Positions 23,849-30,820 of a DNA stretch of 64,000 nucleotides are shown in pieces (position 1 is the first letter of the stretch; each line of letters opens with the position of its first letter). A model generated the notes under the pieces. The model had not been told where the DNA came from and ran no database searches. It saw nothing but the letters and a program-made list of their open reading frames with translations. Source of the stretch: Nocardioides sp. J54 (lineage in GTDB: Bacteria; Actinomycetota; Actinomycetes; Propionibacteriales; Nocardioidaceae); assembly GCF_000519005.1 (NCBI RefSeq), contig NZ_KI912530.1, forward strand, positions 20,528 through 84,527, written 5' to 3'. A program made the position numbers and the translations under genes.

Positions 23849-24034
23849 GACCCAAAACCCTTCGGGGAGCACTGCCGGGATCGAAAGTCTCGACGAGACC
23901 TCTATCAAACTAACGACAGCCTGTGACCCGGGTCACGCGACATGACCAAGGAATGAGAACACGTTTCACTTTTTACCCGCCGACCGCCCGTCCCCGGGGG
24001 GAACCGTGCGGGTCCGGGGGCCGTCACAGGCATC

Positions 24035-24547
24035 ATGAAGCCCATGCAGATCCGACGCCTCGCCCTGCCCCTGCTCGCGACCACGCTGGCCCTCGGCGCG
24101 ACCGCCTGCGGAGGGGGCGACGACACGGCGTCGGACCCGGCGGAGCGTCCGGCTGCGGGCACCACGACCGGTACGACGAGCGACGCACCGGACACGCAGC
24201 AGTGGCCGGCGTTCGCACCGACCGACTACACCTACCGCCTCGAGGTGGTGTGCTTCTGCCCGCTCACCGGCCCGGTCGAGGTGACGGTCGCCGACGGCGA
24301 GGTCGCCTCGGCGACGCGGCTGGAGAAGCCGGGCCGGGGCAAGCAGGCACCGGAGTTCGTCCGGTTGACCATCAACGACATCATCGACCGCGCGAACGAC
24401 CCGAAGGTCCACGAGGCCGAGGTGACCTGGCCCGACGGCCAGGACCACCCCACGACCGTCGCGATCGACCAGATCGCGAAGGCCACCGACGACGAGGTGA
24501 CCTACACGATCAGCGACGTGCGGGTCGGCCCCGTCAGCGGGGGATGA
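24035..24547 (+). CDS. DUF6174 family lipoprotein
   Basis: The 170-residue protein has a signal peptide with lipobox ATAC (Cys25), a Thr/Ala-rich linker (28-60) and a DUF6174 core marked by DYTYRLEVVCFCPLTGPVEV and VADGEVASA, the pattern Y-x-Y...C-x-C-P that names this actinobacterial family. Function is unknown; the protein is expected on the outer face of the membrane. ATG 24035 or 24044 may be the start. It is convergent with the hydratase gene and their 3' ends overlap by 14 nt. It is divergent from the importer operon, 186 nt away. Confidence 0.85.
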   Translation: MKPMQIRRLALPLLATTLALGATACGGGDDTASDPAERPAAGTTTGTTSDAPDTQQWPAFAPTDYTYRLEVVCFCPLTGPVEVTVADGEVASATRLEKPGRGKQAPEFVRLTINDIIDRANDPKVHEAEVTWPDGQDHPTTVAIDQIAKATDDEVTYTISDVRVGPVSGG

Positions 24548-25568
24548 ATGCCCAGTAGTCGAGGTCGAGGAGCACGCCGGCGGCGTACTTCCCGTCCTCG
24601 CCGCGCAGCGTCATCGACTCGTCGCGGCCCTTGGTCGCCACCAGGCGCAGGCGCAGCGCACCGACGCTCGGGTGGGTCGTCTCGGCCTTGTCCAGCACCT
24701 CGGACCAGGCGTAGACGGTGTCGCCGGCGAACGCGGGCGAGGTGTGCGCACCGGCGTTGATCGCCGCGACCAGCTGGGCGTTGGCCAGGCCGTTGAAGGA
24801 CAGGGCACGGGCCATCGAGATGACGTGACCGCCGTAGATGAGCCGGTTGCCGTCGGGACGGGCCTCGACGTTGAAGTGCACCTTGGCGGTGTTCTGCCAC
24901 AGCCGGGTGGCCTGCTGGTGCTCGGAGTCGGTCAGCGTGACGCCGTCGACGTGGTCGATCTTCTCGCCGACCTCGTAGTCGTCGAAGCGGTGCGGCTCGC
25001 CGGCCGCGGCGAAGTCGTAGCCGGAGAAGTCGAGGCCGGACGGGAGCACGAGGTCGGCGGCGGCGACGGCCGGGGCGAGCTCGGGGACGACGGTCTCCGG
25101 CGCCGGGGCGTCGACGTCGCGCTTGTGGACCATCACCCAGCGGGCCCACTCCAGGGCGACCTCGCCGCGCTGGTTGGTGGCGGTGGAGCGCACGTAGACC
25201 ACGCCGCTCCTGCCGTTGGAGTTCTGCTTGAGGCCGATCACCTCGGACGTCGTGGAGAGCGTGTCACCGGGGACGACCGGCTGGTGGAAGCGGCACTCGG
25301 CGTAGCCGAGGTTGGCGACCGCGTTCAGCGAGATGTCCGGGACGGTCTTGCCGAAGGCGATGTGGAACGCGACCAACTCCTCGACCGGGTGGGGGTCGAG
25401 GCCGACCGAGGCGGCGAAGGTCGCCGACGACGGCACGGCGAACCGGGTCGGGTAGAGCGAGCCGTACACGGCACGGTCACCCTCGGTCACGGTGCGCGGC
25501 GTCGCGTGGACGATGCGCTGGCCGACGGTGAAGTCCTCGAAGAAGTTCCCGGGGTTCGTCTTGGTCAC
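24534..25568 (-). CDS. MaoC-like double-hotdog dehydratase (probable mesaconyl-CoA hydratase)
   Basis: The 344-residue protein has two hotdog domains (about 8-155 and 185-340). Features are FFEDFTVGQRIVHATPRTVTEGD, SLYPTRFAVPSS, a C-terminal hydratase-2-like segment (LTDSEHQQATRLWQNTAKVHFN) and GGHVISMARALSFNGLANAQ. This arrangement resembles mesaconyl-CoA hydratase (Mch) of the ethylmalonyl-CoA pathway, which hydrates mesaconyl-C1-CoA. An Mcd-like dehydrogenase lies 1.1 kb away, supporting the call. GTG 25568 overlaps the stop of the glycosyltransferase gene by 4 nt, an unexpected coupling partner. Confidence 0.75.
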   Translation of the reverse strand: MTKTNPGNFFEDFTVGQRIVHATPRTVTEGDRAVYGSLYPTRFAVPSSATFAASVGLDPHPVEELVAFHIAFGKTVPDISLNAVANLGYAECRFHQPVVPGDTLSTTSEVIGLKQNSNGRSGVVYVRSTATNQRGEVALEWARWVMVHKRDVDAPAPETVVPELAPAVAAADLVLPSGLDFSGYDFAAAGEPHRFDDYEVGEKIDHVDGVTLTDSEHQQATRLWQNTAKVHFNVEARPDGNRLIYGGHVISMARALSFNGLANAQLVAAINAGAHTSPAFAGDTVYAWSEVLDKAETTHPSVGALRLRLVATKGRDESMTLRGEDGKYAAGVLLDLDYWAFIPR

Positions 25569-26617
25569 GATCGCCCATTCTTCCGCCACCACGTCTTCTT
25601 GCCGTCACCGGCTCCAAGGCGTGAGAGGGCCTCGCCCACCGGGCCGGCGGGCTTGCAGACCCCGAAGAGGTCCTTGGGCTGCCCGGCCAGCCCGGCGAGC
25701 GCGGCGGCGAGCTGGTCGCGGCTCTCCAGCGGCTGCGGGACGTGGGTGCCACGGTCGGGGTCGACCTCGACCAGCAGGCCGAGCTCGCGCAGGGTGTCGA
25801 AGTCGTCCTGCGTGGTCGCCTCGAAGATCCGCATCAGGTAGCGCTCGCGCAGCTCGGGGGTGAGCGGCTTGCCGACCAGCGCCTGCACGGCGGCCTTGGT
25901 CCGCTCGCGCACCGGCCGGAGGCTGATCTGCGGTCCCGCAGCCAGCATCGCGCTCCACTTCCGCACGAAGTCCTCGCCCGAGTAGGACTCGTAGTGCAGC
26001 ACGTTCAGCCCGGGCGCGGTGAAGTGCGGCACCTCCTCGCGCTGCTCGTCGACGGTGCGGTGGATGGTCAGCCAGCGGTCGAGCCGCGGCCGGGTGGCGG
26101 TCTTGCCCTCGACGTGGCCGTGGAAGTAGTGCCCGTTCGCGGGCTTGCCGATGACCCCGAGCACCTCCAGCAGCTGGAGGTCCGGCTCGTCGAGCAGCCG
26201 CTTGAACCAGGTCGGGCTGGCGTCCCACTGCGGGCGGCTGACCGCCTCCAGCGGCGCGAGCCGCACGGCGTCGTACGACGCGGGGACGGCGTCGATCGCG
26301 GCGCGGTCGATCTGGCAGATCTCGTCGGCGTCGACGTGGAAGAGCCAGTCGACGCCGGGGACGACGGTGAGCACCGCCTTGACCAGGTTGGCCGAGATCC
26401 GCTGCCGGTCGTTCAGGTCGGCCGGCCGGTCCCCCCACCAGGCCTCGTCGGCGACCACGTGGGTGACGTGCTCCTGGTCGGCGAGCCACGCCTCGACCTC
26501 GGGGGCGGGGGCGTCGAGCAGGACGACCATGTGGTCGACTCCCCCGGCGAGGTTGCCGCGCACGAAGCGCTGGACGTTGGCGAGCGTGTCCTTGACGGTG
26601 CTGACGGTCGCGATCAC
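25565..26617 (-). CDS. Glycosyltransferase family 2-like protein
   Basis: The 350-residue cytoplasmic protein starts with TVSTVKDTLANVQRFVRGNLAGGVDHMVVLLD, typical of the GT2-related group that opens with a nucleotide-sugar fold, and has the metal-binding DxD-like HVDADE (94-99). Further conserved segments include GHYFHGHVEGKTA and a Tyr-rich LHYESYSGEDFVRKW. Donor and acceptor are unknown. Because it leads a block of surface-modification genes to its right, it probably acts on a cell-surface polymer, yet its stop overlaps the start of the hydratase gene. It is separated from mcd by a terminator. Confidence 0.82.
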   Translation of the reverse strand: MIATVSTVKDTLANVQRFVRGNLAGGVDHMVVLLDAPAPEVEAWLADQEHVTHVVADEAWWGDRPADLNDRQRISANLVKAVLTVVPGVDWLFHVDADEICQIDRAAIDAVPASYDAVRLAPLEAVSRPQWDASPTWFKRLLDEPDLQLLEVLGVIGKPANGHYFHGHVEGKTATRPRLDRWLTIHRTVDEQREEVPHFTAPGLNVLHYESYSGEDFVRKWSAMLAAGPQISLRPVRERTKAAVQALVGKPLTPELRERYLMRIFEATTQDDFDTLRELGLLVEVDPDRGTHVPQPLESRDQLAAALAGLAGQPKDLFGVCKPAGPVGEALSRLGAGDGKKTWWRKNGRS

Positions 26618-26656
26618 GCGGCGACACTACCGAGCACCGGCTGCCCACCGACGCAC

Positions 26657-26695
26657 CGAGGCCCGCCGCGACCGCGGTGGTCGGGGCGGGCCTCG
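26657..26695 (-). terminator. GC-rich hairpin terminator
   Basis: CGAGGCCCGCC (26657-26667) pairs perfectly over 11 bp with GGCGGGCCTCG (26685-26695) around a 17-nt loop that can pair further. It lies 22 nt beyond the acyl-CoA dehydrogenase stop, between it and the glycosyltransferase start. No T-run follows, as usual in these genomes. Confidence 0.7.
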
Positions 26696-26716
26696 AGGAG
26701 CGGCAGGCTCGGCAGG

Positions 26717-27910
26717 TCAGAGGCGGTAGTCCTTGAGCAGGCTGCGGCCGATGATCATCTTCTGGATGTCGGAGGTGCCTTCACCGATGAGCATGAACTT
26801 GACCTCGCGCATCAGCCGCTCGATCTCGTACTCCTTGGAGTAGCCGTAGCCGCCGTGGATCCGGAAGGAGTCCTCGACGACCTCGTTGGCGTACTCGGAG
26901 GCGACCATCTTGGCCATGCCGGCCTCGACGTCCATGCGCTGTCCGGTGTCCTTGAGGCGGGCGGCGCGCACCATCATGTTGTGCGCGACCTCGACCTTGG
27001 TCGCCATCTCGGCGATGCGGAAGAGCACCGCCTGGTGGTCGGCGATCGGCTTGCCGAAGGTCTTGCGCTGCTGGGCGTAGGAGATACCGAGCTCGAAGCC
27101 ACGCCAGGCCAGGCCGCAGGCGCGGGCCGCGACGTTGACGCGGCCGACCTCGACCCCGTCCATCATCTGGAAGAAGCCCTTGCCCGGCTCGCCACCGAGG
27201 ATCTGGTCGGCGCCGATGCGGTGGTCCTCGAGGATGAGCTCGGTCGTCTCGACGCCCTTGTAGCCCATCTTCTCGATCTTGCCCGGCACGGTGACGCCCT
27301 GGGCGGTCTCGCCGAAGCCGGCTTCCTTCTCGACCAGGAAGGTGGTCATGTTCTTGTAGACCGAGTCGGCGCCCTCGTCGGTCTTGGTCAGCAGCGCGAC
27401 CAGGGTGGAGGTGGCGCCGTTGGTCAGCCACATCTTCTGGCCCGTGATCGAGTACGACCCGTCGTCGAGCCTCGAGGCCTTGGTCGAGACCGCGGACACG
27501 TCCGAGCCCAGGCCCGGCTCCGACATGGAGAACGCTCCGCGCACCTCGCCGGCGGCCATCCGGGGCAGGTACTTCTGCTTCTGCTCCTCGGTGCCGTGCT
27601 GCATCAGCAGGTAGGCCACGATGAAGTGGGTGTTGATGACGCCGGAGACGCTCATCCAGCCGCGGGCGATCTCCTCGACCACCAGCGCGTAGGTCAGCAG
27701 GGACTCGCCCAGGCCGCCGAACTCCTCGGGGATGGTCAGGCCGAAGACGCCGAGCTCCTTGAGCCCGTCGATGATCTCCTGCGGGTAGGTGTCGGAGTGC
27801 TCGAGCTCCTGGGCTACCGGGATGATCTGCTCGTCCACGAAGACCCGGACGGCCTTGAGGATCTCGGACTGGACCTCGGAGAGACCCTCGGTCTGACAGA
27901 GCTTCGGCAT
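26717..27910 (-). CDS. Acyl-CoA dehydrogenase (probable methylsuccinyl-CoA dehydrogenase)
   Basis: The 397-residue flavoprotein has the acyl-CoA dehydrogenase fold: helical N domain, ITGQKMWLTNG beta-domain motif, and a C domain with RIHGGYGYSKEYEIERL and IGEGTSDIQ, where the Glu of GEGT is the probable catalytic base. The segments SLLTYALVVEEIARGWMSVSGVINTH and KIEKMGYKGVETTELI match the Streptomyces enzyme encoded near crotonyl-CoA carboxylase/reductase and assigned to methylsuccinyl-CoA oxidation in the ethylmalonyl-CoA pathway. ATG 27910 has the ribosome site AAGGGAAG. Standard length. Generic short-chain acyl-CoA dehydrogenase activity is the alternative. Confidence 0.85.
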   Translation of the reverse strand: MPKLCQTEGLSEVQSEILKAVRVFVDEQIIPVAQELEHSDTYPQEIIDGLKELGVFGLTIPEEFGGLGESLLTYALVVEEIARGWMSVSGVINTHFIVAYLLMQHGTEEQKQKYLPRMAAGEVRGAFSMSEPGLGSDVSAVSTKASRLDDGSYSITGQKMWLTNGATSTLVALLTKTDEGADSVYKNMTTFLVEKEAGFGETAQGVTVPGKIEKMGYKGVETTELILEDHRIGADQILGGEPGKGFFQMMDGVEVGRVNVAARACGLAWRGFELGISYAQQRKTFGKPIADHQAVLFRIAEMATKVEVAHNMMVRAARLKDTGQRMDVEAGMAKMVASEYANEVVEDSFRIHGGYGYSKEYEIERLMREVKFMLIGEGTSDIQKMIIGRSLLKDYRL

Positions 27911-28048
27911 CGCTTCCCTTTCGCTGGTGCTAGCGGCGTTCGCACTGTACCCGCGAGTAGGGTTCTCCCACCCCCTCGAACAGGGGACGAGACCGGGACC
28001 TGTGAGCGATGTCACCGGACCCCCGGGAGGTGGGCTCCGGGCGAGCGG

Positions 28049-29164
28049 TCAGGCGTCCCCGCGGGGGCGCCGCACCCGTCCGGCCCAGCGTCGGAGGCGG
28101 GCGGCCGCGGCCGCGCGTACGCCGCCGGCAGGCTCGCCGCTGCGCACCTGGAGCCGCTGCTCGCAGCGCTCCTCGACCACCTCGCCCAGCGCGCGCGTCG
28201 CGACCGCCAGCACCTCGGTGTCCGACGGGCCGGAGCTGTCGGCGAAGACGGACGGGTCGGGCACCAGGTCGGCCGGGTCGCCGACCACGTCGCAGCCGAG
28301 CTCGGCGAGCACGTCGATCGACTCCCGGGCGATCTCGCGGCACCACTCCTCGTGGGCGCGGCCGAGGCGGATCGGTGCGGAGCCGCCGCGGGCCAGGATG
28401 CCCATGGCGAGCCAGCGCTTGCCCACCTCGCCGTAGGGGACCCGGCGCCGGTAGCGCTGCGGGACCTGCGCGTTCACCCGGCGCAGCAGCTCGGCCTCCG
28501 CCTCGCCCAGCCCCGGGTTGCCCGGACCGGCCTTGGCCGGGTCCAGGGCGGCAGGGTCGACGCCGAGCACCGAGCAGTACCGCTCGAGCAGGGCCTCGCG
28601 CGGGCCGCCGGGGCCGGGGACCGTCACGACGTGGATCCGTTCGGCCGGCACCTCCGCCGCCCACCGGCGCAGCACGCCGGCCAGGTCGAGGCGGCGCCAC
28701 ACGTTGCCGGTCCGCTTCCCGGCGGAGCGCAACGCCGCGACGTACTCCTCCAGGGTGTCCTCACGACCGACCTTGAGCCCCTCCTGCCACAGCGAGGGGA
28801 CCTGGCGGGCGATGTCGCGCGCTGTGACCACCACGTGCACCTCGTGCCCGGCGCACGCCTCGAGCAGCCGGCGGACCTGGCGCGGCGAGGCCGAGCCGAG
28901 GGTCTCGTGGCTGACCAGGGCGCTGGCGGTCCCGACCTCGGCGAGCTGCCCGGGGAGCATCTCGACCGAGCGACCCACCCGGGGTGAGTCATGCGGGTCG
29001 ATCCGGCCACGGACGTCGAGGGCGAGCCAGAAGGTCTGCAGCCGGCCCGGCGGCGTCATGGTGACGCCCTGGTCGCGCAGCTCCGGCTCGGAGGACCAGC
29101 ACACGTTCTGCAGGTAGGAGGTGCCCGTCTTCTGCAGCCCGATGTGGAGGAATACCTTCGTCAC
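28049..29164 (-). CDS. Sulfotransferase-like protein 1
   Basis: The 371-residue protein begins with FLHIGLQKTGTSYLQ, the 5'-phosphosulfate-binding loop of PAPS-dependent sulfotransferases (Lys12 as catalytic candidate). It also has the 3'-phosphate region VVVTARDIARQVPSLWQE. The tail is Arg/Ala-rich and variable. It is a paralogue of the protein at 34017-35129; both share the same start motif, an ARD/ARE plus W-Q-E segment and a C-terminal LGCDVVGD or HGVDVVGD segment. The acceptor is unknown; surface glycans are likely by context. GTG start. It lies 24 nt downstream of the EEP-PLD gene and may be co-transcribed. Confidence 0.82.
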   Translation of the reverse strand: MTKVFLHIGLQKTGTSYLQNVCWSSEPELRDQGVTMTPPGRLQTFWLALDVRGRIDPHDSPRVGRSVEMLPGQLAEVGTASALVSHETLGSASPRQVRRLLEACAGHEVHVVVTARDIARQVPSLWQEGLKVGREDTLEEYVAALRSAGKRTGNVWRRLDLAGVLRRWAAEVPAERIHVVTVPGPGGPREALLERYCSVLGVDPAALDPAKAGPGNPGLGEAEAELLRRVNAQVPQRYRRRVPYGEVGKRWLAMGILARGGSAPIRLGRAHEEWCREIARESIDVLAELGCDVVGDPADLVPDPSVFADSSGPSDTEVLAVATRALGEVVEERCEQRLQVRSGEPAGGVRAAAAARLRRWAGRVRRPRGDA

Positions 29165-29188
29165 GCCCCCATGTCTACCGGACCCGGG

Positions 29189-30571
29189 CTACTTGAACTG
29201 GACCCGGATCCCGTCCCGGATCCGGACGAAGTCCGCCCGCTCGACCGTGAACTCCCCGCGGGCCTCACGGCTGTTCATCGCGCCGTTGAGCGGCTGGTCG
29301 ACCTGGATGCCGAGCAGCTTCACCCCGGCCGAGCTGGTGAACAGCACGGCGGTGGCGGGCAGGCCGGCAGCCTTCGAGTAGCTGCGCCGGATCATGAACG
29401 ACGGCTTGCCCTTCGTCCCGCCGATCGCCTTCTGCAGCAGCTGCTCCTGCGTGGTGGCCTTCGCACTCCAGGAGACGACCCGCACCTTCACCCCGCGCTG
29501 GTGGGCAGCCACCAGGGCGTTGCGCATGCCGGGCCCGTCGAGGCGGGCGGTCGCGAGGAGGATGGTCGACCCGGCCGGGGCCTGCCGGACGGCCTTGAGG
29601 ACCCGCGTCGTGACGGCACGCCGCCCGGCGGAGATCGGGGAGTCCGGGATGTTGACGACGTGGCCGCGGATGAAGCTCATCGACGGTCGCGCAACGGTGA
29701 CGCCGGGCTTGAGCACGAGGTCGGCGACGACGGCGTGGTGGTCGGAGTTGAGGTCACGGGTGACCTGCTTGGCCACGGTGAACTGCGAGGCGTTGCGCAC
29801 GAAGATGTGGTCGATCGTCGCCTTGCCGTGGGTGACGAGCACCTTGCCGGTCAGGTCCCACGTCGGGGTCATCTGGTACGACGTCAGCAGGTCGCGCGGG
29901 TACAGCGGACCCTTGATGTGCTGGTTCATGTCGCCACCGAGGATCACCGGCCCCTCGGTCGCGAGGTGCGTGGCGAGGCCGCCGAGCTTCTCGACGGACG
30001 GGATCAGCAGGTTGCCGATCGGCTGGGTCTTCGGCGCGACGTGGTAGGAGACGACCGACAGCGTCTGGCACCCGTCGGCCGAGCGGACGGTCACCCAGTT
30101 GGCGTACCGGAGGCCGAGCTCGGTGGTCTGGTTCTTGGTCTTGCCGCCGACGTTGGTGACGTAGATCGTCCCCTTCGCCACCGGGTTCCAGCGGTCGGTG
30201 CGCCACACGACCGGGTTGGCCCCGGTGTAGCGACCGGGCGTGCGCCAGATCCCGTAGCCGGCCGGGGCCAGCAGTGAGTCGGCCCGTCCGGCGACCTCGT
30301 TGAGGGTGACGAAGTCGGGCTGGTCCTTGAAGACCTTCTTCAGGTCGGCCTTCGTCTGGGCCTTGGTCATCCCGGCCTTCACGTTGGCCTGCACGACCTG
30401 GAAGGCGCGGTTGGCCGCGCAGGTCTTCTTCGCCGCCAGGCGCACCGGGTCACCGCCGGCCGGCACCGCGCCGGGGGCGAGGGCCAGGAGCGTGGTCGCC
30501 GCGGCCGCCCCGGCGACGAGGCGGCGTGCCCGGACGAACCGGCGCCGGTGGGCGCTTGTCTGCTCCCGCAT
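29189..30571 (-). CDS. Exported EEP-fold phosphodiesterase fused to PLD-like half domain
   Basis: The 460-residue protein has a signal peptide (about 1-40), then an endonuclease/exonuclease/phosphatase domain (about 55-285) with all catalytic elements visible: QANVKAG, LNEV (metal Glu), SYHVAP, GGDMNQ, TIDHIF and SDHHAV. From about 290 to 400 it carries a segment (VLKAVRQAPAGSTILLATARL...ALVAAHQRGVKVRVV) that closely parallels the first half of the PLD-family protein at 36933-38318, but it lacks the HxK(x)4D catalytic motif. Candidate substrates are nucleic acids, phospholipids or wall phosphodiesters. A GAGGGGA ribosome site is present before ATG 30571. Confidence 0.82.
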   Translation of the reverse strand: MREQTSAHRRRFVRARRLVAGAAAATTLLALAPGAVPAGGDPVRLAAKKTCAANRAFQVVQANVKAGMTKAQTKADLKKVFKDQPDFVTLNEVAGRADSLLAPAGYGIWRTPGRYTGANPVVWRTDRWNPVAKGTIYVTNVGGKTKNQTTELGLRYANWVTVRSADGCQTLSVVSYHVAPKTQPIGNLLIPSVEKLGGLATHLATEGPVILGGDMNQHIKGPLYPRDLLTSYQMTPTWDLTGKVLVTHGKATIDHIFVRNASQFTVAKQVTRDLNSDHHAVVADLVLKPGVTVARPSMSFIRGHVVNIPDSPISAGRRAVTTRVLKAVRQAPAGSTILLATARLDGPGMRNALVAAHQRGVKVRVVSWSAKATTQEQLLQKAIGGTKGKPSFMIRRSYSKAAGLPATAVLFTSSAGVKLLGIQVDQPLNGAMNSREARGEFTVERADFVRIRDGIRVQFK

Positions 30572-30820
30572 GTGGATGAATTCCCCTCATAAAGACAATC
30601 CCGAAACAACAGTCACACGAATCTCACCAGTCACCGGGAAATGCGGCAACTCATTCCGATTAACTACAGAGCTGTAATTCGGATAATCACAACGATGTAA
30701 TTCGACCGGCCCGAGAAAGGCAGAAAATGCCGGACCGGTCCTCATCGGCAGGGCCGTCGAGGACGTGAGGACTCGTGCCGGAACCGGCCCGGAAGCTCCG
30801 CTCGGGAGCGGGTCGGCTCG
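30572..30820. promoter_or_regulatory. AT-richer intergenic control region
   Basis: This 249-nt gap holds no gene and is far richer in A and T than its surroundings (30580-30710). It contains the direct repeats CTGTAATTCG (30672-30681) and ATGTAATTCG (30695-30704), 23 nt apart, and the 16-mer AATCACAACGATGTAA (30685-30700) that recurs, reverse complemented, at 58877-58892. A degenerate inverted repeat (ATTCCGATTAACTACAG / CTGTAATTCGGAT) surrounds the first repeat. These are candidate operator sites for the EEP-PLD gene. Nearer the acyltransferase stop, GTGCCGGAACCGGCCCGGAAGC-type imperfect hairpins could terminate it. Confidence 0.55.

Noticed and set aside
20210..23926. A 1238-codon plus-strand open frame opposite the ABC importer genes
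   Set aside because: It is antisense to clear homologues, rich in Gly/Arg/Asp/Glu, and has no domain; typical high-GC shadow frame. The same holds for 6843-9185 (-), 25742-28987 (+), 30884-32990 (+) and 45685-48735 (+).
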